From contig NZ_CP042427.1 in the NCBI RefSeq assembly GCF_009069125.1, positions 372,001-436,000 of the forward strand: DNA of 64,000 nt, written 5' to 3'. Source of the DNA: Buchnera aphidicola (Aphis fabae). Lineage in GTDB: Bacteria > Pseudomonadota > Gammaproteobacteria > Enterobacterales > Enterobacteriaceae. The position numbers were made by a program, and so were the translations under genes. Within the stretch, counting starts at the first letter, position 1; the number at the start of each line of letters is the position of its first letter. The notes under the pieces were generated by a model. That model had not been told where the DNA came from. It was given only the letters and a program-made list of their open reading frames with translations, and did no database searches. Of the stretch, positions 10,061-20,259 are shown piece by piece.

Positions 10061-10102
10061 AATAATCATTGTACTGAAATTCAAATAAATACAATGATTA
10101 TT
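10061..10102 (+). terminator. Fossil terminator downstream of the ibpA relic
   Basis: AATAATCATTGTA (10061-10073) and TACAATGATTATT (10090-10102) form a perfect 13-bp stem around a 16-base loop. It sits just after the dead ibpA and 34 bases before fpr, so it is probably the old ibpA terminator. Confidence 0.65.
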
Positions 10103-10136
10103 TAAAATAATTTTAAATAATACATAGGCATATAGA

Positions 10137-10892
10137 ATGAATCCATGGATTAATGCGAAAGTTTTAAAAATAAAAAAATGGACTAAAAATTTATTTAGTA
10201 TTTTTTTAAAAGCACCAATATCAACTTTTCAAGCTGGACAATTTACAAAATTAGCTTTATATGAAAATAATCAAACAAAAAAAATTCAGAGAGCATATTC
10301 TTTTGTTAATGCTCCAAGTAATCAAAATTTAGAAATTTATATTGTTCGTATTCCAAATGGAAAATTAAGTAATCTTTTATATACTTTACAAAGTGGAGAT
10401 AATGTATTTATTAAACAGAATGCATTTGGATTTTTTATTCTTAAAGAAATACCTGATTGTGAAACATTATGGATGTTTGCTACTGGAACTGCCATTGGTC
10501 CTTATTGTTCTATTTTACAAGAAGGTGGTAAAGATATCGAAAGATTTAAAAATATTGTTTTAATACATGCTGTACGATATAAAAATGAGTTAACTTATCT
10601 TCCTTTAATGAAACAACTATATCTAAAATATAATAGAAAATTAAAGATTCAAACTATAATAAGTAGAGAAAAAGATAATGATTCTTTATTAGGAAGAATT
10701 CCGTTTTTACTAAAAAATAAAATTATAGAAAACACAATTGGATTAGAAATTAATCAAAAAAATACACATATCATGTTATGTGGAAATCCATCAATGGTAA
10801 AGGAAACATATTTATTATTAAATAAAGAAAGAAATATGACTAAACATCTAAGAAAAAAACATGGACATATTACTATGGAAAATTATTGGTAA
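10137..10892 (+). CDS. fpr: Ferredoxin/flavodoxin--NADP+ reductase
   Basis: FAD enzyme that passes electrons between NADPH and flavodoxin or ferredoxin, supporting iron-sulfur and radical-SAM chemistry. The 251 residues compare with 248 in E. coli. The FAD-binding RAYSFVNAP block (about 53-61), the nucleotide-binding [12 protein letters not shown] (about 116-127) and MLCGNPSMV, and the C-terminal HITMENYW aromatic end are all present. It converges on epmA with only 6 bases between the stop codons. A ferredoxin partner, fdx, lies 23 kb away. Confidence 0.97.
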   Translation: MNPWINAKVLKIKKWTKNLFSIFLKAPISTFQAGQFTKLALYENNQTKKIQRAYSFVNAPSNQNLEIYIVRIPNGKLSNLLYTLQSGDNVFIKQNAFGFFILKEIPDCETLWMFATGTAIGPYCSILQEGGKDIERFKNIVLIHAVRYKNELTYLPLMKQLYLKYNRKLKIQTIISREKDNDSLLGRIPFLLKNKIIENTIGLEINQKNTHIMLCGNPSMVKETYLLLNKERNMTKHLRKKHGHITMENYW

Positions 10893-10898
10893 TTTTAA

Positions 10899-11873
10899 TT
10901 AACAACGATCAAAAGCAAATGATATAACTTCATCAATACTTTTCTTATTTAATGCGATCATTATTAAACGATCTAAACCTATTGCAACTCCAGAGCATGA
11001 AGGTAAACCGTAATTTATTGCATTTAAAAAATTACTATCTATTTCCCGTATAGGTAAATTCATTTCATATCTTTTCTTATTCTCATTAATTAAACGTTTT
11101 TTATTCTCTAAATAATCTGTTAGTTCATAAAATCCATTTCCTAATTCTATTCCCTTGAAAAATATTTCAAATCTTTCTGCAATATGATTGTTTTTTTTAT
11201 TTAAAGAAGCAAGAGAAGCTTGTTCTGCAGGAAAATGATATACAAATATAGGTCTTTTTTCCCCTAAAAAGGGTTCTATTAACAAAGTAAATAATATTTC
11301 CATTACTGTATTTAAATTTTTTTCAGAACATGTTAAATGTGCTAAATTAAATTTTTTTGAAATTTTATATAGTTCAGTGATATTAGTAGAAAATGGATCT
11401 ATATTTAAATATTTTACAAAAACTTCTTGATAAGAAATTTTTTCTGATTTTTCGAATTTTAATATTTTTTGAAAAAATAAATCTATTTTATCAATAAATT
11501 TATTCATAGAACATGAAATTTGATACCATTCAAGAATAGTAAATTCTGGATTATGACGTTGGCCATATTCTTTATTTCTGAAACTACGACATATTTGATA
11601 TATTGGTCCACTACTAGCTGATAGTAAACGTTTCATATGATATTCTGGACTAGTTATTAACCATAATTTTAATTTATTTAAATTATTTCCTGGAGAAAAA
11701 TAATTAGTTTCAAATGGTGTTAAATTTATATCTGTAATTGTTGATTTAGATAATGATGGAGTTTCTACTTCTAAAATTTTGTTTTCTAAAAAAAATAAAC
11801 GAATATTATTAATAATCTTTGATCTTTTAATTAAATTTTTAATAGAAGCACTTGGTTTCCAACTTTCGTGCAT
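10899..11873 (-). CDS. epmA: EF-P--(R)-beta-lysine ligase
   Basis: A lysyl-tRNA synthetase paralogue without the anticodon domain; it attaches (R)-beta-lysine to Lys34 of elongation factor P. The 324 residues match E. coli (325). Class II motif 2 (QICRSFRNKEYG, then HNPEFTILEW) and motif 3 (GLPSCSGVAIGLDRLIM) are clear. Its substrate EF-P is encoded in this window at 56401, with Lys34 kept. The partner epmB, which makes the beta-lysine, is not in this window. It is divergent from coaD. Confidence 0.95.
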   Translation of the reverse strand: MHESWKPSASIKNLIKRSKIINNIRLFFLENKILEVETPSLSKSTITDINLTPFETNYFSPGNNLNKLKLWLITSPEYHMKRLLSASSGPIYQICRSFRNKEYGQRHNPEFTILEWYQISCSMNKFIDKIDLFFQKILKFEKSEKISYQEVFVKYLNIDPFSTNITELYKISKKFNLAHLTCSEKNLNTVMEILFTLLIEPFLGEKRPIFVYHFPAEQASLASLNKKNNHIAERFEIFFKGIELGNGFYELTDYLENKKRLINENKKRYEMNLPIREIDSNFLNAINYGLPSCSGVAIGLDRLIMIALNKKSIDEVISFAFDRC

Positions 11874-11979
11874 ACAATTTCCTTTTAAAATTTATATAAA
11901 AATAAAATTTAATATTTTAATTTTATTACAGTTAAAATAAAAATCATCTATAAATAAAAAACAATGAAAAAATAAAAAA

Positions 11980-12480
11980 ATGAAAAAAACAGCAATATAT
12001 CCAGGCACATTTGATCCAATTACATATGGACATTTAGACATTATAACTCGTGCAATAAAAATTTTTGATAATATAATTATTGCTGTTTCTTCTAACAATT
12101 TAAATAAAAAAACTATTTTTAGTTTACAAGAACGTATTAAATTAACTAAATTAGCTACTTTGCATCTTAATAATATAAAAAAAATAATTGGTTTTAATGA
12201 TTTATTAGCTAATTTAGCAAAAAAAGAAAATACTAATATTTTAATTAGAGGAGTACGAACCATATTTGATTTTGATTATGAACTTAAATTGGCTGCTATC
12301 AATAAACAGATATATCCTGAACTAGATAGTATATTTTTACTTTCATCTAAGGAAGTTTCATTTATATCATCATCTTTTGTAAAAGAAATTGCAAAATATA
12401 AAGGTAATGTAAAACCATATCTTCCAAAAGAAATACATTTTGCTTTGTTAAAAAAAATCAAAAAAATTTCAAATAAGTAG
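11980..12480 (+). CDS. coaD: Phosphopantetheine adenylyltransferase
   Basis: Adenylates 4'-phosphopantetheine to dephospho-CoA, the penultimate step of coenzyme A synthesis. The 166-residue nucleotidyltransferase has YPGTFDPITYGHLDII at the N-terminus, including the (T/H)xGH catalytic site, and SSSFVKEIA near residue 130. The length matches the family (E. coli 159). It is monocistronic: divergent from epmA and closed by a strong hairpin shared with the orphan gene. kdtA (waaA), its E. coli neighbour, is absent. Confidence 0.96.
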   Translation: MKKTAIYPGTFDPITYGHLDIITRAIKIFDNIIIAVSSNNLNKKTIFSLQERIKLTKLATLHLNNIKKIIGFNDLLANLAKKENTNILIRGVRTIFDFDYELKLAAINKQIYPELDSIFLLSSKEVSFISSSFVKEIAKYKGNVKPYLPKEIHFALLKKIKKISNK

Positions 12481-12516
12481 TACTTTATTAATGCAATTTT
12501 TAACAATTAATAAAAA

Positions 12517-12548
12517 AATAATAGGGCATATAACCCTATTATTTTTTA
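12517..12548. terminator. Bidirectional terminator, coaD / orphan gene
   Basis: AATAATAGGG (12517-12526) and CCCTATTATT (12534-12543) pair perfectly over 10 bp with a 7-base loop. Seven A on the left and six T on the right give a U tract for either strand. Confidence 0.9.
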
Positions 12549-12570
12549 AACAAAGATATTTTTCAAAATA

Positions 12571-14096
12571 TTAATTAATAAAATATGAATGTTCTATTAT
12601 TGGTGCTTTTGTATATGAAAAAATTACTTGTGTTTTTACTCCATAAGAATGGTGATGTGTTACATCATTTGCATCTATAGAGTAAAATTCAGACATATTA
12701 GTAGCAATGATTCTAATAGTACCATCTTCTAAATGAGTAATCTCATAAAAATTCTTTGCACGCACAATCCTAGAATTATTTAATTCTGGATGTTCAGCAA
12801 TTAATTTTAAGTAAGCTTGTTTTAATAATGCTGGATTTGCATATTGAGAAATAAATTTTTGTTCTATATCATTAGTAATTAATTTTTTAAAACCTTGAAG
12901 CATATCTTCTTTAGTTCTAGCAGATATTAAATGTCCATCAATTATAAAAACAGCAGAATGAAAATCTATCATAAAATATTTATTTAAATTTTCAGGAACT
13001 TCTAATTTTTCATACATATCTTTATAAGAAATTTTAGTCTCTGGCTGTGGAAATGATGGAAACTGATCGAAAACTATTGGAGTATTTTGAGCATTTTTAA
13101 AATAATTAACGTCAGATTTTTTAATACTTTGATTTATTTTTTCTTTAAAGCTTTGATTATCTTTTAAATTTCTTTCTTTTACTTCGACATTAAAAGTTTC
13201 ATCTAAATCAATTGGATATTGTATTTTAAAATTTTCTTCTTTTGGAATTTTTACGTTTAAATCAGGAAAAGAACTTTCGTATTCAGGATGTTTAGGATTA
13301 TGATTTAATTTATTAATTATTCTTAATCTTCCTTGCTCTCTTATTTTCTCTATTAAAGCATGTATAAATAATTTAGAAGACTCAATTGTTTCTTTTAATT
13401 TTTTAACATATTCAACTAAACTATCAATTTTTTCATTTACTTTTCTTGTAGATTCATCCATTGAGGATCCTACAATAAATTCATATCCTGCATTAAAAAT
13501 TTTTTTAAATATATTACCATTAAATAAATTTATAGTTATATCTTTAATTACTTTGCAAACTGCAGATATTTTTTCTTTTAATTCATTAATTATAAATTCA
13601 CTTATTTCTTTTAAATTTATACTATTAATTGTTTCTTTAATAAAATCTATTAAAGCATAAAAAGTATTTGGGAAAAAATCTAAAATAGATTCAATAGTTG
13701 ATTTAGAAGGTGTTTCGGCAGGAAATTGAGAAGGGGGTTCAGAAACAGTTTTTTTTTCAAAGCATTTTCAGTATTTAATTCATTAGTGTTATTAATATTA
13801 ATTTCATTGCCTTGCTTTTGTTTTATTGCGTTTTTTTCTATAAATTCTAGCTGATCAAGACATTTATTATATAATTTCTCTAACTTAACTAATTTTTCTT
13901 CCGTATCAGAATAAGAAATTGTAATTTTACTGTCTTTTTGATTTTTATTTTTATTATTTTTAATTGTTTCACTAATTTCTTTTCGAATACTTTCAATAAT
14001 TTTAGGATCTATTTTAATTTTTAATTTATCATTTGGTTCATTTTGTTCAAAAGATATTGGATTTAATTTATCAACTAGATTAACATTAGATGACAT
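12571..14096 (-). CDS. Orphan protein of about 508 residues, poly(A)-frameshifted
   Basis: I do not recognise a conserved domain. The first frame starts at ATG 14096 (MSSNVNLVDKLNP) and would stop at 13680. At a 9-A run (T at 13749-13757 on the given strand), adding one A leads into a frame that stays open to 12571 through a proline-rich stretch (SEPPSQFPAETPSK). The apparent separate 296-residue gene (ATG 13461) is simply the second half. The protein is lysine/glutamate-rich, with likely helical or coiled parts (about 40-110 and 230-275), no signal peptide, no clear membrane segment, and a denser, more conserved-looking C-terminal 130 residues with a His triplet. Its position between coaD and rsmJ recalls the Buchnera-only orphan genes called yba3/yba4 (memory, unverified). 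Confidence 0.75.
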
Positions 14097-14318
14097 AATT
14101 TTGTTTCCTTTTTTTAAACTATTTTAAACTATAAACTTGTTTATATAAAAATATTTTTATTGATTAAATAAACTTTTTTAAAATCAATATAAATAAATTT
14201 ATTTTAAATGAAGTATTTTTTATTTTTAAGATATATAAAAAATAAAAAATTCTTATTTAGTATATTTTAAAACTATTTTTAGAAAAGTCAATTATTAATA
14301 ATAAAAAATAAAAATATT

Positions 14319-15062
14319 ATGAATATATATTTAATTATAAAAAGCAAAAATATAAGAATACAAAAAATAATTAAAGAATACAATATTAATCATGATGAAA
14401 ATGCTTCTATAGCTTTAATAATAAATAATAATACATTAGAACTATATCATCGTTTAACACCACATGAAAAAACTATTAAAGTTGATTTCTTATCTAAACA
14501 AAATAATTACAGATGTTTAAAGTTTAAAAAAAAAAATGAAGCACTTTATAAAGCACTAGGAATTAAAAAAAATTATTTTCCTTATGTAATAGATGCAACA
14601 GCTGGATTTGGAAGAGATGCATTTTTAATTGCTTTTTGGGGTTGTTATGTTCTTATGCTTGAACGGCATCCAATAATTGCCGCTTTATTGAAAGATGGTT
14701 TACAGCGAGCACATGAAAGTCAAAAAATTGGAAATTGGTTAAAACAAAGACTACATTTAATGTTTTATGATAGTTTCAAAATGTTAGAAATTCCAATTTT
14801 ACAACCAGATATTATTTATTTAGATCCAATGTATCCAATAAATAAGAAAAAAGCATTGCCTAAAAAAAATATGCAATTTTTGCGAAATATAATAAAAAAT
14901 AGTGATAATCATGAAAATTTACTAAATATTTCTAGAAAATTCGCAAAAAAAAGAATAATTGTTAAAAGACCTTCTTATGCACAACCTTTATCTAAAGAAA
15001 AAGTAAAATTTTCAATAAGTAATAAAAATCATCGTTTTGATATATATTTACCTATTAAATAA
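14319..15062 (+). CDS. rsmJ: 16S rRNA (guanine-1516-N2)-methyltransferase
   Basis: Methylates G1516 of 16S rRNA using S-adenosylmethionine. The 247 residues compare with 250 in E. coli (YhiQ). The SAM-binding motif VIDATAGFGRDAFLIA lies near residue 92, and the target-base motif is DPMYP (about 168), as in RsmJ and unlike the usual DPPY. The closing HHRFDIY-type segment (here NHRFDIYL) is typical. It is divergent from the orphan gene and convergent with pitA, as in the E. coli yhiQ-pitA region. Confidence 0.93.
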   Translation: MNIYLIIKSKNIRIQKIIKEYNINHDENASIALIINNNTLELYHRLTPHEKTIKVDFLSKQNNYRCLKFKKKNEALYKALGIKKNYFPYVIDATAGFGRDAFLIAFWGCYVLMLERHPIIAALLKDGLQRAHESQKIGNWLKQRLHLMFYDSFKMLEIPILQPDIIYLDPMYPINKKKALPKKNMQFLRNIIKNSDNHENLLNISRKFAKKRIIVKRPSYAQPLSKEKVKFSISNKNHRFDIYLPIK

Positions 15063-15098
15063 AACAAGAGTACAATTAAATTAAAATGTACTCCTGTT
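15063..15098. terminator. Bidirectional terminator, rsmJ / pitA
   Basis: AACAAGAGTACA (15063-15074) pairs with TGTACTCCTGTT (15087-15098) over 12 positions with one mismatch and a 12-base loop, between convergent genes. Confidence 0.75.
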
Positions 15099-15119
15099 AA
15101 AAATGACAACTAATATTAT

Positions 15120-16577
15120 TTATTGGATTAAAAATAATGCTATCCAATATAAGAAACTAGAAAGTAAAATCGAAACAGGCAAAGTTAATATCCATGCAAC
15201 AATAATGTTTTTTATAGTGCTGTTTTGAATTCGATCTCCATCAGCTAACATTGAACCTGCTACTGATGATGATAAAATATGTGTTGTAGAAACAGGGATT
15301 CCTGTATAGCTAGCTATTCCAATAGAAAAAGAAGCTGTGATTTGAGCGGACATAGCTTGTGCATATGTCATTCTTTTTTTTCCTATTTTTTCACCAATAG
15401 TTACAACTATACGTTTCCAACCAAACATTGTTCCTATAGATAAAGCAAAAGCAATAATTAATATTATCCAAATCGGTGCATATTCTACAGTTGTAAGTAT
15501 TTCTTTTTTAATCTTATATAAAAGAATTTTTTCATTTTTATTGATATCAAAACTAGTTATTTGATCAATGTTTTCAGAAATACAAAGTAAAAAATGACGT
15601 AATTGAAATCGTTCCTTTATATTTAATATCTTATAATTATATACATTATGTAATAATATTTGAGTTTTTTTAACATTTTTTATCATATTAGAGTAATTCA
15701 AATATAATTTTTCATTATTATTATTTTTTTTAATATCTTTTAAATAACTATTTGAGTAATATTTATTTAAATAATCAATTGTATTTTTTGTATAAATAAT
15801 TTCTTTTTTAGAAGCATTTAAATTAACTAAAAAGTTAGCTGGTATAATGCTAATTAATACAAGCATAATTAGTCCAATACCTTTTTGACCATCATTTGCA
15901 CCATGTGCATAACTAACCCCAATAGATGATAAAATCAATGCTATTTTAATTGAAAGTGGAGGATTTTTTTTTCCTTCATTTTGTTCACGTTCTAATGGAG
16001 TCATATGAATTCTATTAAATTTTTTATATTTATTGGTAATATACCTTAACAAAAATATTAAACTTCCAGAAATTATTAATCCTATAATAGGAGATAAAAT
16101 TAACGATATAAAAACATTTAAAATTTTAGGTATATTTAATGCATTCACTAAAGAAGATCCTGTAGTAATTGCATTAGTTAGACCAATTCCAATAATTGCT
16201 CCAATAAGAGAATGAGAACTAGATGCAGGCAAACAAAAATACCAAGTAGATAAATTCCATAAAATAGCAGCAAGTAAAATAGAAAAAACCATTGCAAGTG
16301 CATGCTGAGGATTACTATTTAATAGTAAATCATTAGGTAATAAATGAACAATAGCATATGCTACTGTTAAACCTCCAAGTACGACACCTAAGAAATTAAA
16401 TATACCAGACATTATAACTGCAAGATTTGCAGACATAGCTCTAGTATAAATTAAAGTGGAGACAGCATTTGCTGTGTCATGAAAACCATTAATAGCTTCA
16501 TAAAATAAAACAAAAAATAAAGCTAAAAAAATAAATAAACTATGATTCAAGTCAGAATAAGAAAATAAATATAGCAT
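15120..16577 (-). CDS. pitA: Low-affinity inorganic phosphate transporter
   Basis: Proton-coupled importer of metal-phosphate in the inner membrane. The 485 residues (E. coli 499) hold about ten hydrophobic segments in two halves, each with the PiT signature: GFHDTANAVST (about 31-41) and SYAHGANDGQKGIG (about 222-235). A hydrophilic, lysine/asparagine-rich loop (about 255-360) splits the halves, as in the family. The ATG at 16577 precedes LYLFSYSDLNHSLFIFLAL. It is a single gene between the rsmJ terminator and ynfM. Confidence 0.93.
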   Translation of the reverse strand: MLYLFSYSDLNHSLFIFLALFFVLFYEAINGFHDTANAVSTLIYTRAMSANLAVIMSGIFNFLGVVLGGLTVAYAIVHLLPNDLLLNSNPQHALAMVFSILLAAILWNLSTWYFCLPASSSHSLIGAIIGIGLTNAITTGSSLVNALNIPKILNVFISLILSPIIGLIISGSLIFLLRYITNKYKKFNRIHMTPLEREQNEGKKNPPLSIKIALILSSIGVSYAHGANDGQKGIGLIMLVLISIIPANFLVNLNASKKEIIYTKNTIDYLNKYYSNSYLKDIKKNNNNEKLYLNYSNMIKNVKKTQILLHNVYNYKILNIKERFQLRHFLLCISENIDQITSFDINKNEKILLYKIKKEILTTVEYAPIWIILIIAFALSIGTMFGWKRIVVTIGEKIGKKRMTYAQAMSAQITASFSIGIASYTGIPVSTTHILSSSVAGSMLADGDRIQNSTIKNIIVAWILTLPVSILLSSFLYWIALFLIQ

Positions 16578-16679
16578 AATATTTTAGCCATTTTGATGAA
16601 TTGAACTAAGCTTATTATCCTTGAGAAACTATCTTTTAGGAAAGTAAAATATAATAAATTTTTTTAAAAAATATTTAAT

Positions 16680-17885
16680 TTAATTATTTTTTTTTAGTTT
16701 GAAACATAAAAATATTCCATAAATTAAAATAATTATCATAAAAATTGAAATTCCTAACCATTTTGAATAAAACCAAAAAAATCCACTAAATGTACCAAAT
16801 ACACTAGAACCTAAATAATAAAAAAATAAATATAAAGAAGTAGCTTGAACTTTTGCAAATTTTGCATATAAACCAACCCAACTACTAGCAATTGAATGAG
16901 AGGCAAAAAATCCTCCTGAAAAAATTATCAATCCTAAAATAATAATTATAATTTGATTAAACTGAGTAATTAGTATACCTAAGATCATTAATAATAATGA
17001 AATTATTAAGATATTTCCTTTGTTATATTTATTTATTAAAATTCCAGCTTTAGGAGAACTATAAACTCCAGTTAAATATATAATAGATAATAATCCTATA
17101 CTTGATGAACTAAATAAAAATGGTTTTAATATCAATCGATATCCAATATAATTAAAAATAGTAATAAAACTTCCCATTAATAAAAAACCTATCATGAAAA
17201 GAATAGATAATATTGGATTTTTTAAATGTAAATAAAAATAATTTAAAAATTTTTTATAATCAATAGAAATTGGATAAAAATTTTTTGAAGATGGTAAAAG
17301 ATATAGAAATAGAAACGATGATATTAAAGAAAAACAACCAATTATAAATAATGAAATATTCCATGAAAAATATTCTGCGATAATACTACTAATAATTCTT
17401 CCAGAACAACCACCTATAGTATTTCCGCTAATATATAATCCAATACAAAATGATAGTGAATTAGAATGAATTTCCTCAACTATATATGTAATACCAATTG
17501 CAACAACTCCGCTTAAAGATAATCCTATTAAAGCACGAAGAAAAATTATCATTTTCCAATGATCTACAGTAGCACAAATAATTGTTAAGACTGATGCTAT
17601 GAATAAAGATATAGACATAATTAATTTTCGACCAATTACATCTGATAAAATCCCAGTAAACAATGTACCTATGGCCATAGTTGCAGTTGTTGCCGATAAA
17701 GATAAACTGCTTTCAGTGGCAGTTAAACAAAATTGTTTAGAAAATATTGGTAAAATTGATTGTACACAATATAAAATAGAAAAACTAGAAAATCCTCCTA
17801 AAAAAAGAGATAAAATAATTTGATTAAATTCTTTTGTATTTTTTTTAATATATATATTTTTTTTAGTAAAATTTTGATTTTTCAA
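16680..17885 (-). CDS. ynfM: MFS transporter, YnfM family
   Basis: Twelve-segment major facilitator protein of 401 residues; the substrate is unknown. The MFS signature between segments 2 and 3 is visible (SDVIGRKLIM, near residue 85), and segment 4-5 has GLSLSGVVAIGITYI. The N-terminal 24 residues are lysine-rich and cytosolic. Few MFS proteins survive in Buchnera, so this may be an exporter or importer serving host exchange (inference). It is codirectional with dapF, 29 bases downstream of it. The YnfM name rests on overall resemblance (E. coli 417 residues). Confidence 0.85.
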   Translation of the reverse strand: MKNQNFTKKNIYIKKNTKEFNQIILSLFLGGFSSFSILYCVQSILPIFSKQFCLTATESSLSLSATTATMAIGTLFTGILSDVIGRKLIMSISLFIASVLTIICATVDHWKMIIFLRALIGLSLSGVVAIGITYIVEEIHSNSLSFCIGLYISGNTIGGCSGRIISSIIAEYFSWNISLFIIGCFSLISSFLFLYLLPSSKNFYPISIDYKKFLNYFYLHLKNPILSILFMIGFLLMGSFITIFNYIGYRLILKPFLFSSSSIGLLSIIYLTGVYSSPKAGILINKYNKGNILIISLLLMILGILITQFNQIIIIILGLIIFSGGFFASHSIASSWVGLYAKFAKVQATSLYLFFYYLGSSVFGTFSGFFWFYSKWLGISIFMIIILIYGIFLCFKLKKNN

Positions 17886-17914
17886 AACTCTTAAAAACTC
17901 CTATAATTAATATT

Positions 17915-18769
17915 TTATATATATATATAACCTTCATAAATATATTTCGCTGGTCCGATCATATATAAAGGATTGTTAAAACCTTTCCATTTAATAAATA
18001 AAGTTCCACCTAATAATTCAACTTTTACATTATTGGAAAGAAGATTCTTTACAATACCCACTGCAACCGCAGCACATGCACCACTTCCACAAGCCTGAGT
18101 TTCTCCTTCATTTCGTTCATAAACTCTTAATTTAATATGATTCTTTTTTAAAATTTGCATAAAACCTATATTTATGCCTTTAGGAAAAATAGATTTTTCT
18201 TTTATTATTTTACTAATAGTTTGTACAGGTGCATATTTTATAGATTCTACTTGAATAACACAGTGAGGATTACCAATCGAAACTAAACTACATAATAAAT
18301 TATTATTAATAATTTTCACTGAAAAATTATAATTTTTTAATTTTTCAGAATTAATTATTGAGTGTAATTTGAAGATAGGTTCATTCATATTTACTTCAAT
18401 TATATCTTTAGAAATAAAATTAATTATTATATTTTTTTGATTAGTGCTAAGATTAATTCTTTTCTTGGTAGTTAAACCTTTCAATATAAGAAATAATCCT
18501 ACACATCTAGCACCATTTCCACATTGTTCTACTTCATTTCCATTTGAATTAAAAATACGATAATGAAAATCAAATTTAGAACTATACGATTTTTCAATGA
18601 GTAATAACTGATCGAACCCTATTCCAGTATTTCGATTTGATAATTCTTTTATTTTTAATGAAGATATAACAAAATCTTGTGTAATTGATTCAATAACCAT
18701 AAAATCATTACCTAAACCATGCATTTTAGAAAAATTAATTTTTTTTCTGTTATTAACGTTTAAGTACAT
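17915..18769 (-). CDS. dapF: Diaminopimelate epimerase
   Basis: Converts LL- to meso-diaminopimelate for lysine and peptidoglycan synthesis. The 284 residues compare with 274 in E. coli, the extra being an N-terminal [10 protein letters not shown]. Both catalytic cysteines are present, in EQCGNGARC (near residue 83) and [10 protein letters not shown] (near residue 227). An ATG inside the extra segment, at [10 protein letters not shown], is too far in to be the start because the strand before it (INFSKMHG) is conserved. It serves lysine supply to the host as well as the wall. It is divergent from cyaY. Confidence 0.96.
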   Translation of the reverse strand: MYLNVNNRKKINFSKMHGLGNDFMVIESITQDFVISSLKIKELSNRNTGIGFDQLLLIEKSYSSKFDFHYRIFNSNGNEVEQCGNGARCVGLFLILKGLTTKKRINLSTNQKNIIINFISKDIIEVNMNEPIFKLHSIINSEKLKNYNFSVKIINNNLLCSLVSIGNPHCVIQVESIKYAPVQTISKIIKEKSIFPKGINIGFMQILKKNHIKLRVYERNEGETQACGSGACAAVAVGIVKNLLSNNVKVELLGGTLFIKWKGFNNPLYMIGPAKYIYEGYIYI

Positions 18770-18880
18770 TTAAAATTCCACATAGTTGTTAATTTTTATA
18801 TAAATTTTTTTAAATTAAATAAAATTATACAGATTTTATTTATTTGTAAAAATTAATTAAATAAATTTTAGGAAATATTA

Positions 18881-19228
18881 ATGAAAACTAAAATAATTGA
18901 TAATCGAAAAAACAATTTTTATAAATTAGTAAATGAATTATTTCTTAAGATTGAAGATAATTTAAATTTATATATTGATAAAATTGATTTTGATTATGAA
19001 ATACAAGATTATATGATGACTATTACTTTTTCAAATAAAAGCGTAATTATAATTAACAAACAGGAATTTTTAAAACAAGTTTGGTTGGCTACAAAATTAA
19101 ATGCATATCATTTTAATTATCATGTAGATAAATGGATTTGCAATCGTAGTAAAAAAAGTTTTTGGGAAATATTTCAAAAATCTTTTTCTATACAATCCAA
19201 TAAAAATTTAATCTTTTATAATATTTAA
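18881..19228 (+). CDS. cyaY: Frataxin-like iron-sulfur assembly protein CyaY
   Basis: Binds iron and modulates IscS during iron-sulfur assembly. At 115 residues it is near the E. coli size (106). An acidic first helix ([10 protein letters not shown]), [27 protein letters not shown] in the beta sheet, and the WLATK and [14 protein letters not shown] strands are typical of frataxins. The acidic ridge is weaker than in E. coli. GGAA lies just before ATG 18881. It is divergent from dapF and upstream of hemCD, an arrangement also seen around E. coli cyaY-dapF-hemCD. Confidence 0.93.
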   Translation: MKTKIIDNRKNNFYKLVNELFLKIEDNLNLYIDKIDFDYEIQDYMMTITFSNKSVIIINKQEFLKQVWLATKLNAYHFNYHVDKWICNRSKKSFWEIFQKSFSIQSNKNLIFYNI

Positions 19229-19306
19229 AAATGTTAAATATATCATGACTAACTATATATTTTATTATGATTTCATAATGATTTTTGAAAAAATATTTTA
19301 TACTAA

Positions 19307-20257
19307 ATGAATAGTAATATGAAAAAAAAAATATTAAGAATTGCTACTAGAAAAAGCCCTTTAGCTTTAGAACAAACTAAATATGTTGAAAAAAAAATAT
19401 TATCTTTATATCCAGATTTAAATATACAATTAGTACCCATAGTGACACATGGAGATAATATTTTAAATAAATCACTTTCTAAAATTGGGGGGAAAGGACT
19501 TTTTATAAAAGAATTAGAATTTGCTCTTCTTGAAAATAAAGCAGATATTGCAATACATTCCATGAAAGATCTTCCTGTTCATATTACCAAAGAATTATGT
19601 TTAGTTAGCATATGTAAAAGAGGAAATCCATTAGATTCATTAATTTCTAATAATTATAACTCTATTAATCAATTACCTAAAGGAGCAGTAATTGGAACAT
19701 CAAGTTTAAGAAGACAATGTCAATTGATAACTCGCCGACCAGACTTAGTTGTATCTCCTTTAAGAGGAAATATAGAAACAAGAATAGCTAAATTAGATCA
19801 AGGTAAATATGACGCAATAATTTTAGCAACCGAGGGATTAAATAGATTAAGTTTAAAACATCGTATTACTCAAATTATACCTGCTGAATTATCACTTCCT
19901 TCATGTGGACAAGGAGCTATTGGAATACAATCTAGATTACATGATAAAAAAATACTGTTTTTTTTATCACGTTTGAATCATATTAATACTTTTATTGAAA
20001 TAAACACAGAACGTGCATTTTGTAAAACTTTAGAAGCAGGATGTCAAATTCCAATTGGAAGTTATGCAATTCTTAAAAAAAATAAAATTTGGCTTAGAGG
20101 ATTAGTTGGTTCGCCTGATGGAGCCATTATATTAAAAGGAGAAAGAATCGGATGGTATGATACTGCAGAAGAAATGGCATACTCTTTAGCTAATGAATTA
20201 CTTGATAATGGCGCTCGAAGAATTCTGGATAATATTTATACTAAACAATTAAATTAA
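19307..20257 (+). CDS. hemC: Hydroxymethylbilane synthase (porphobilinogen deaminase)
   Basis: Joins four porphobilinogens to hydroxymethylbilane in haem synthesis. The 316 residues (E. coli 313) include [31 protein letters not shown] with the catalytic Asp, SLRRQCQL, and the cofactor-binding cysteine in [12 protein letters not shown] near residue 245. ATG 19307 or ATG 19319 ([11 protein letters not shown]) may be the start; the second matches E. coli better, and neither has a strong ribosome site. hemD follows after 2 bases, so they are cotranscribed. Confidence 0.96.
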   Translation: MNSNMKKKILRIATRKSPLALEQTKYVEKKILSLYPDLNIQLVPIVTHGDNILNKSLSKIGGKGLFIKELEFALLENKADIAIHSMKDLPVHITKELCLVSICKRGNPLDSLISNNYNSINQLPKGAVIGTSSLRRQCQLITRRPDLVVSPLRGNIETRIAKLDQGKYDAIILATEGLNRLSLKHRITQIIPAELSLPSCGQGAIGIQSRLHDKKILFFLSRLNHINTFIEINTERAFCKTLEAGCQIPIGSYAILKKNKIWLRGLVGSPDGAIILKGERIGWYDTAEEMAYSLANELLDNGARRILDNIYTKQLN

Positions 20258-20259
20258 AA

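Noticed and set aside
12571-13461. Treating the 296-residue frame as a separate gene
   Set aside because: The frame is open upstream for about 95 further codons to the 9-A run, and no ribosome site precedes the internal ATG at 13461, so it is the second half of one gene.
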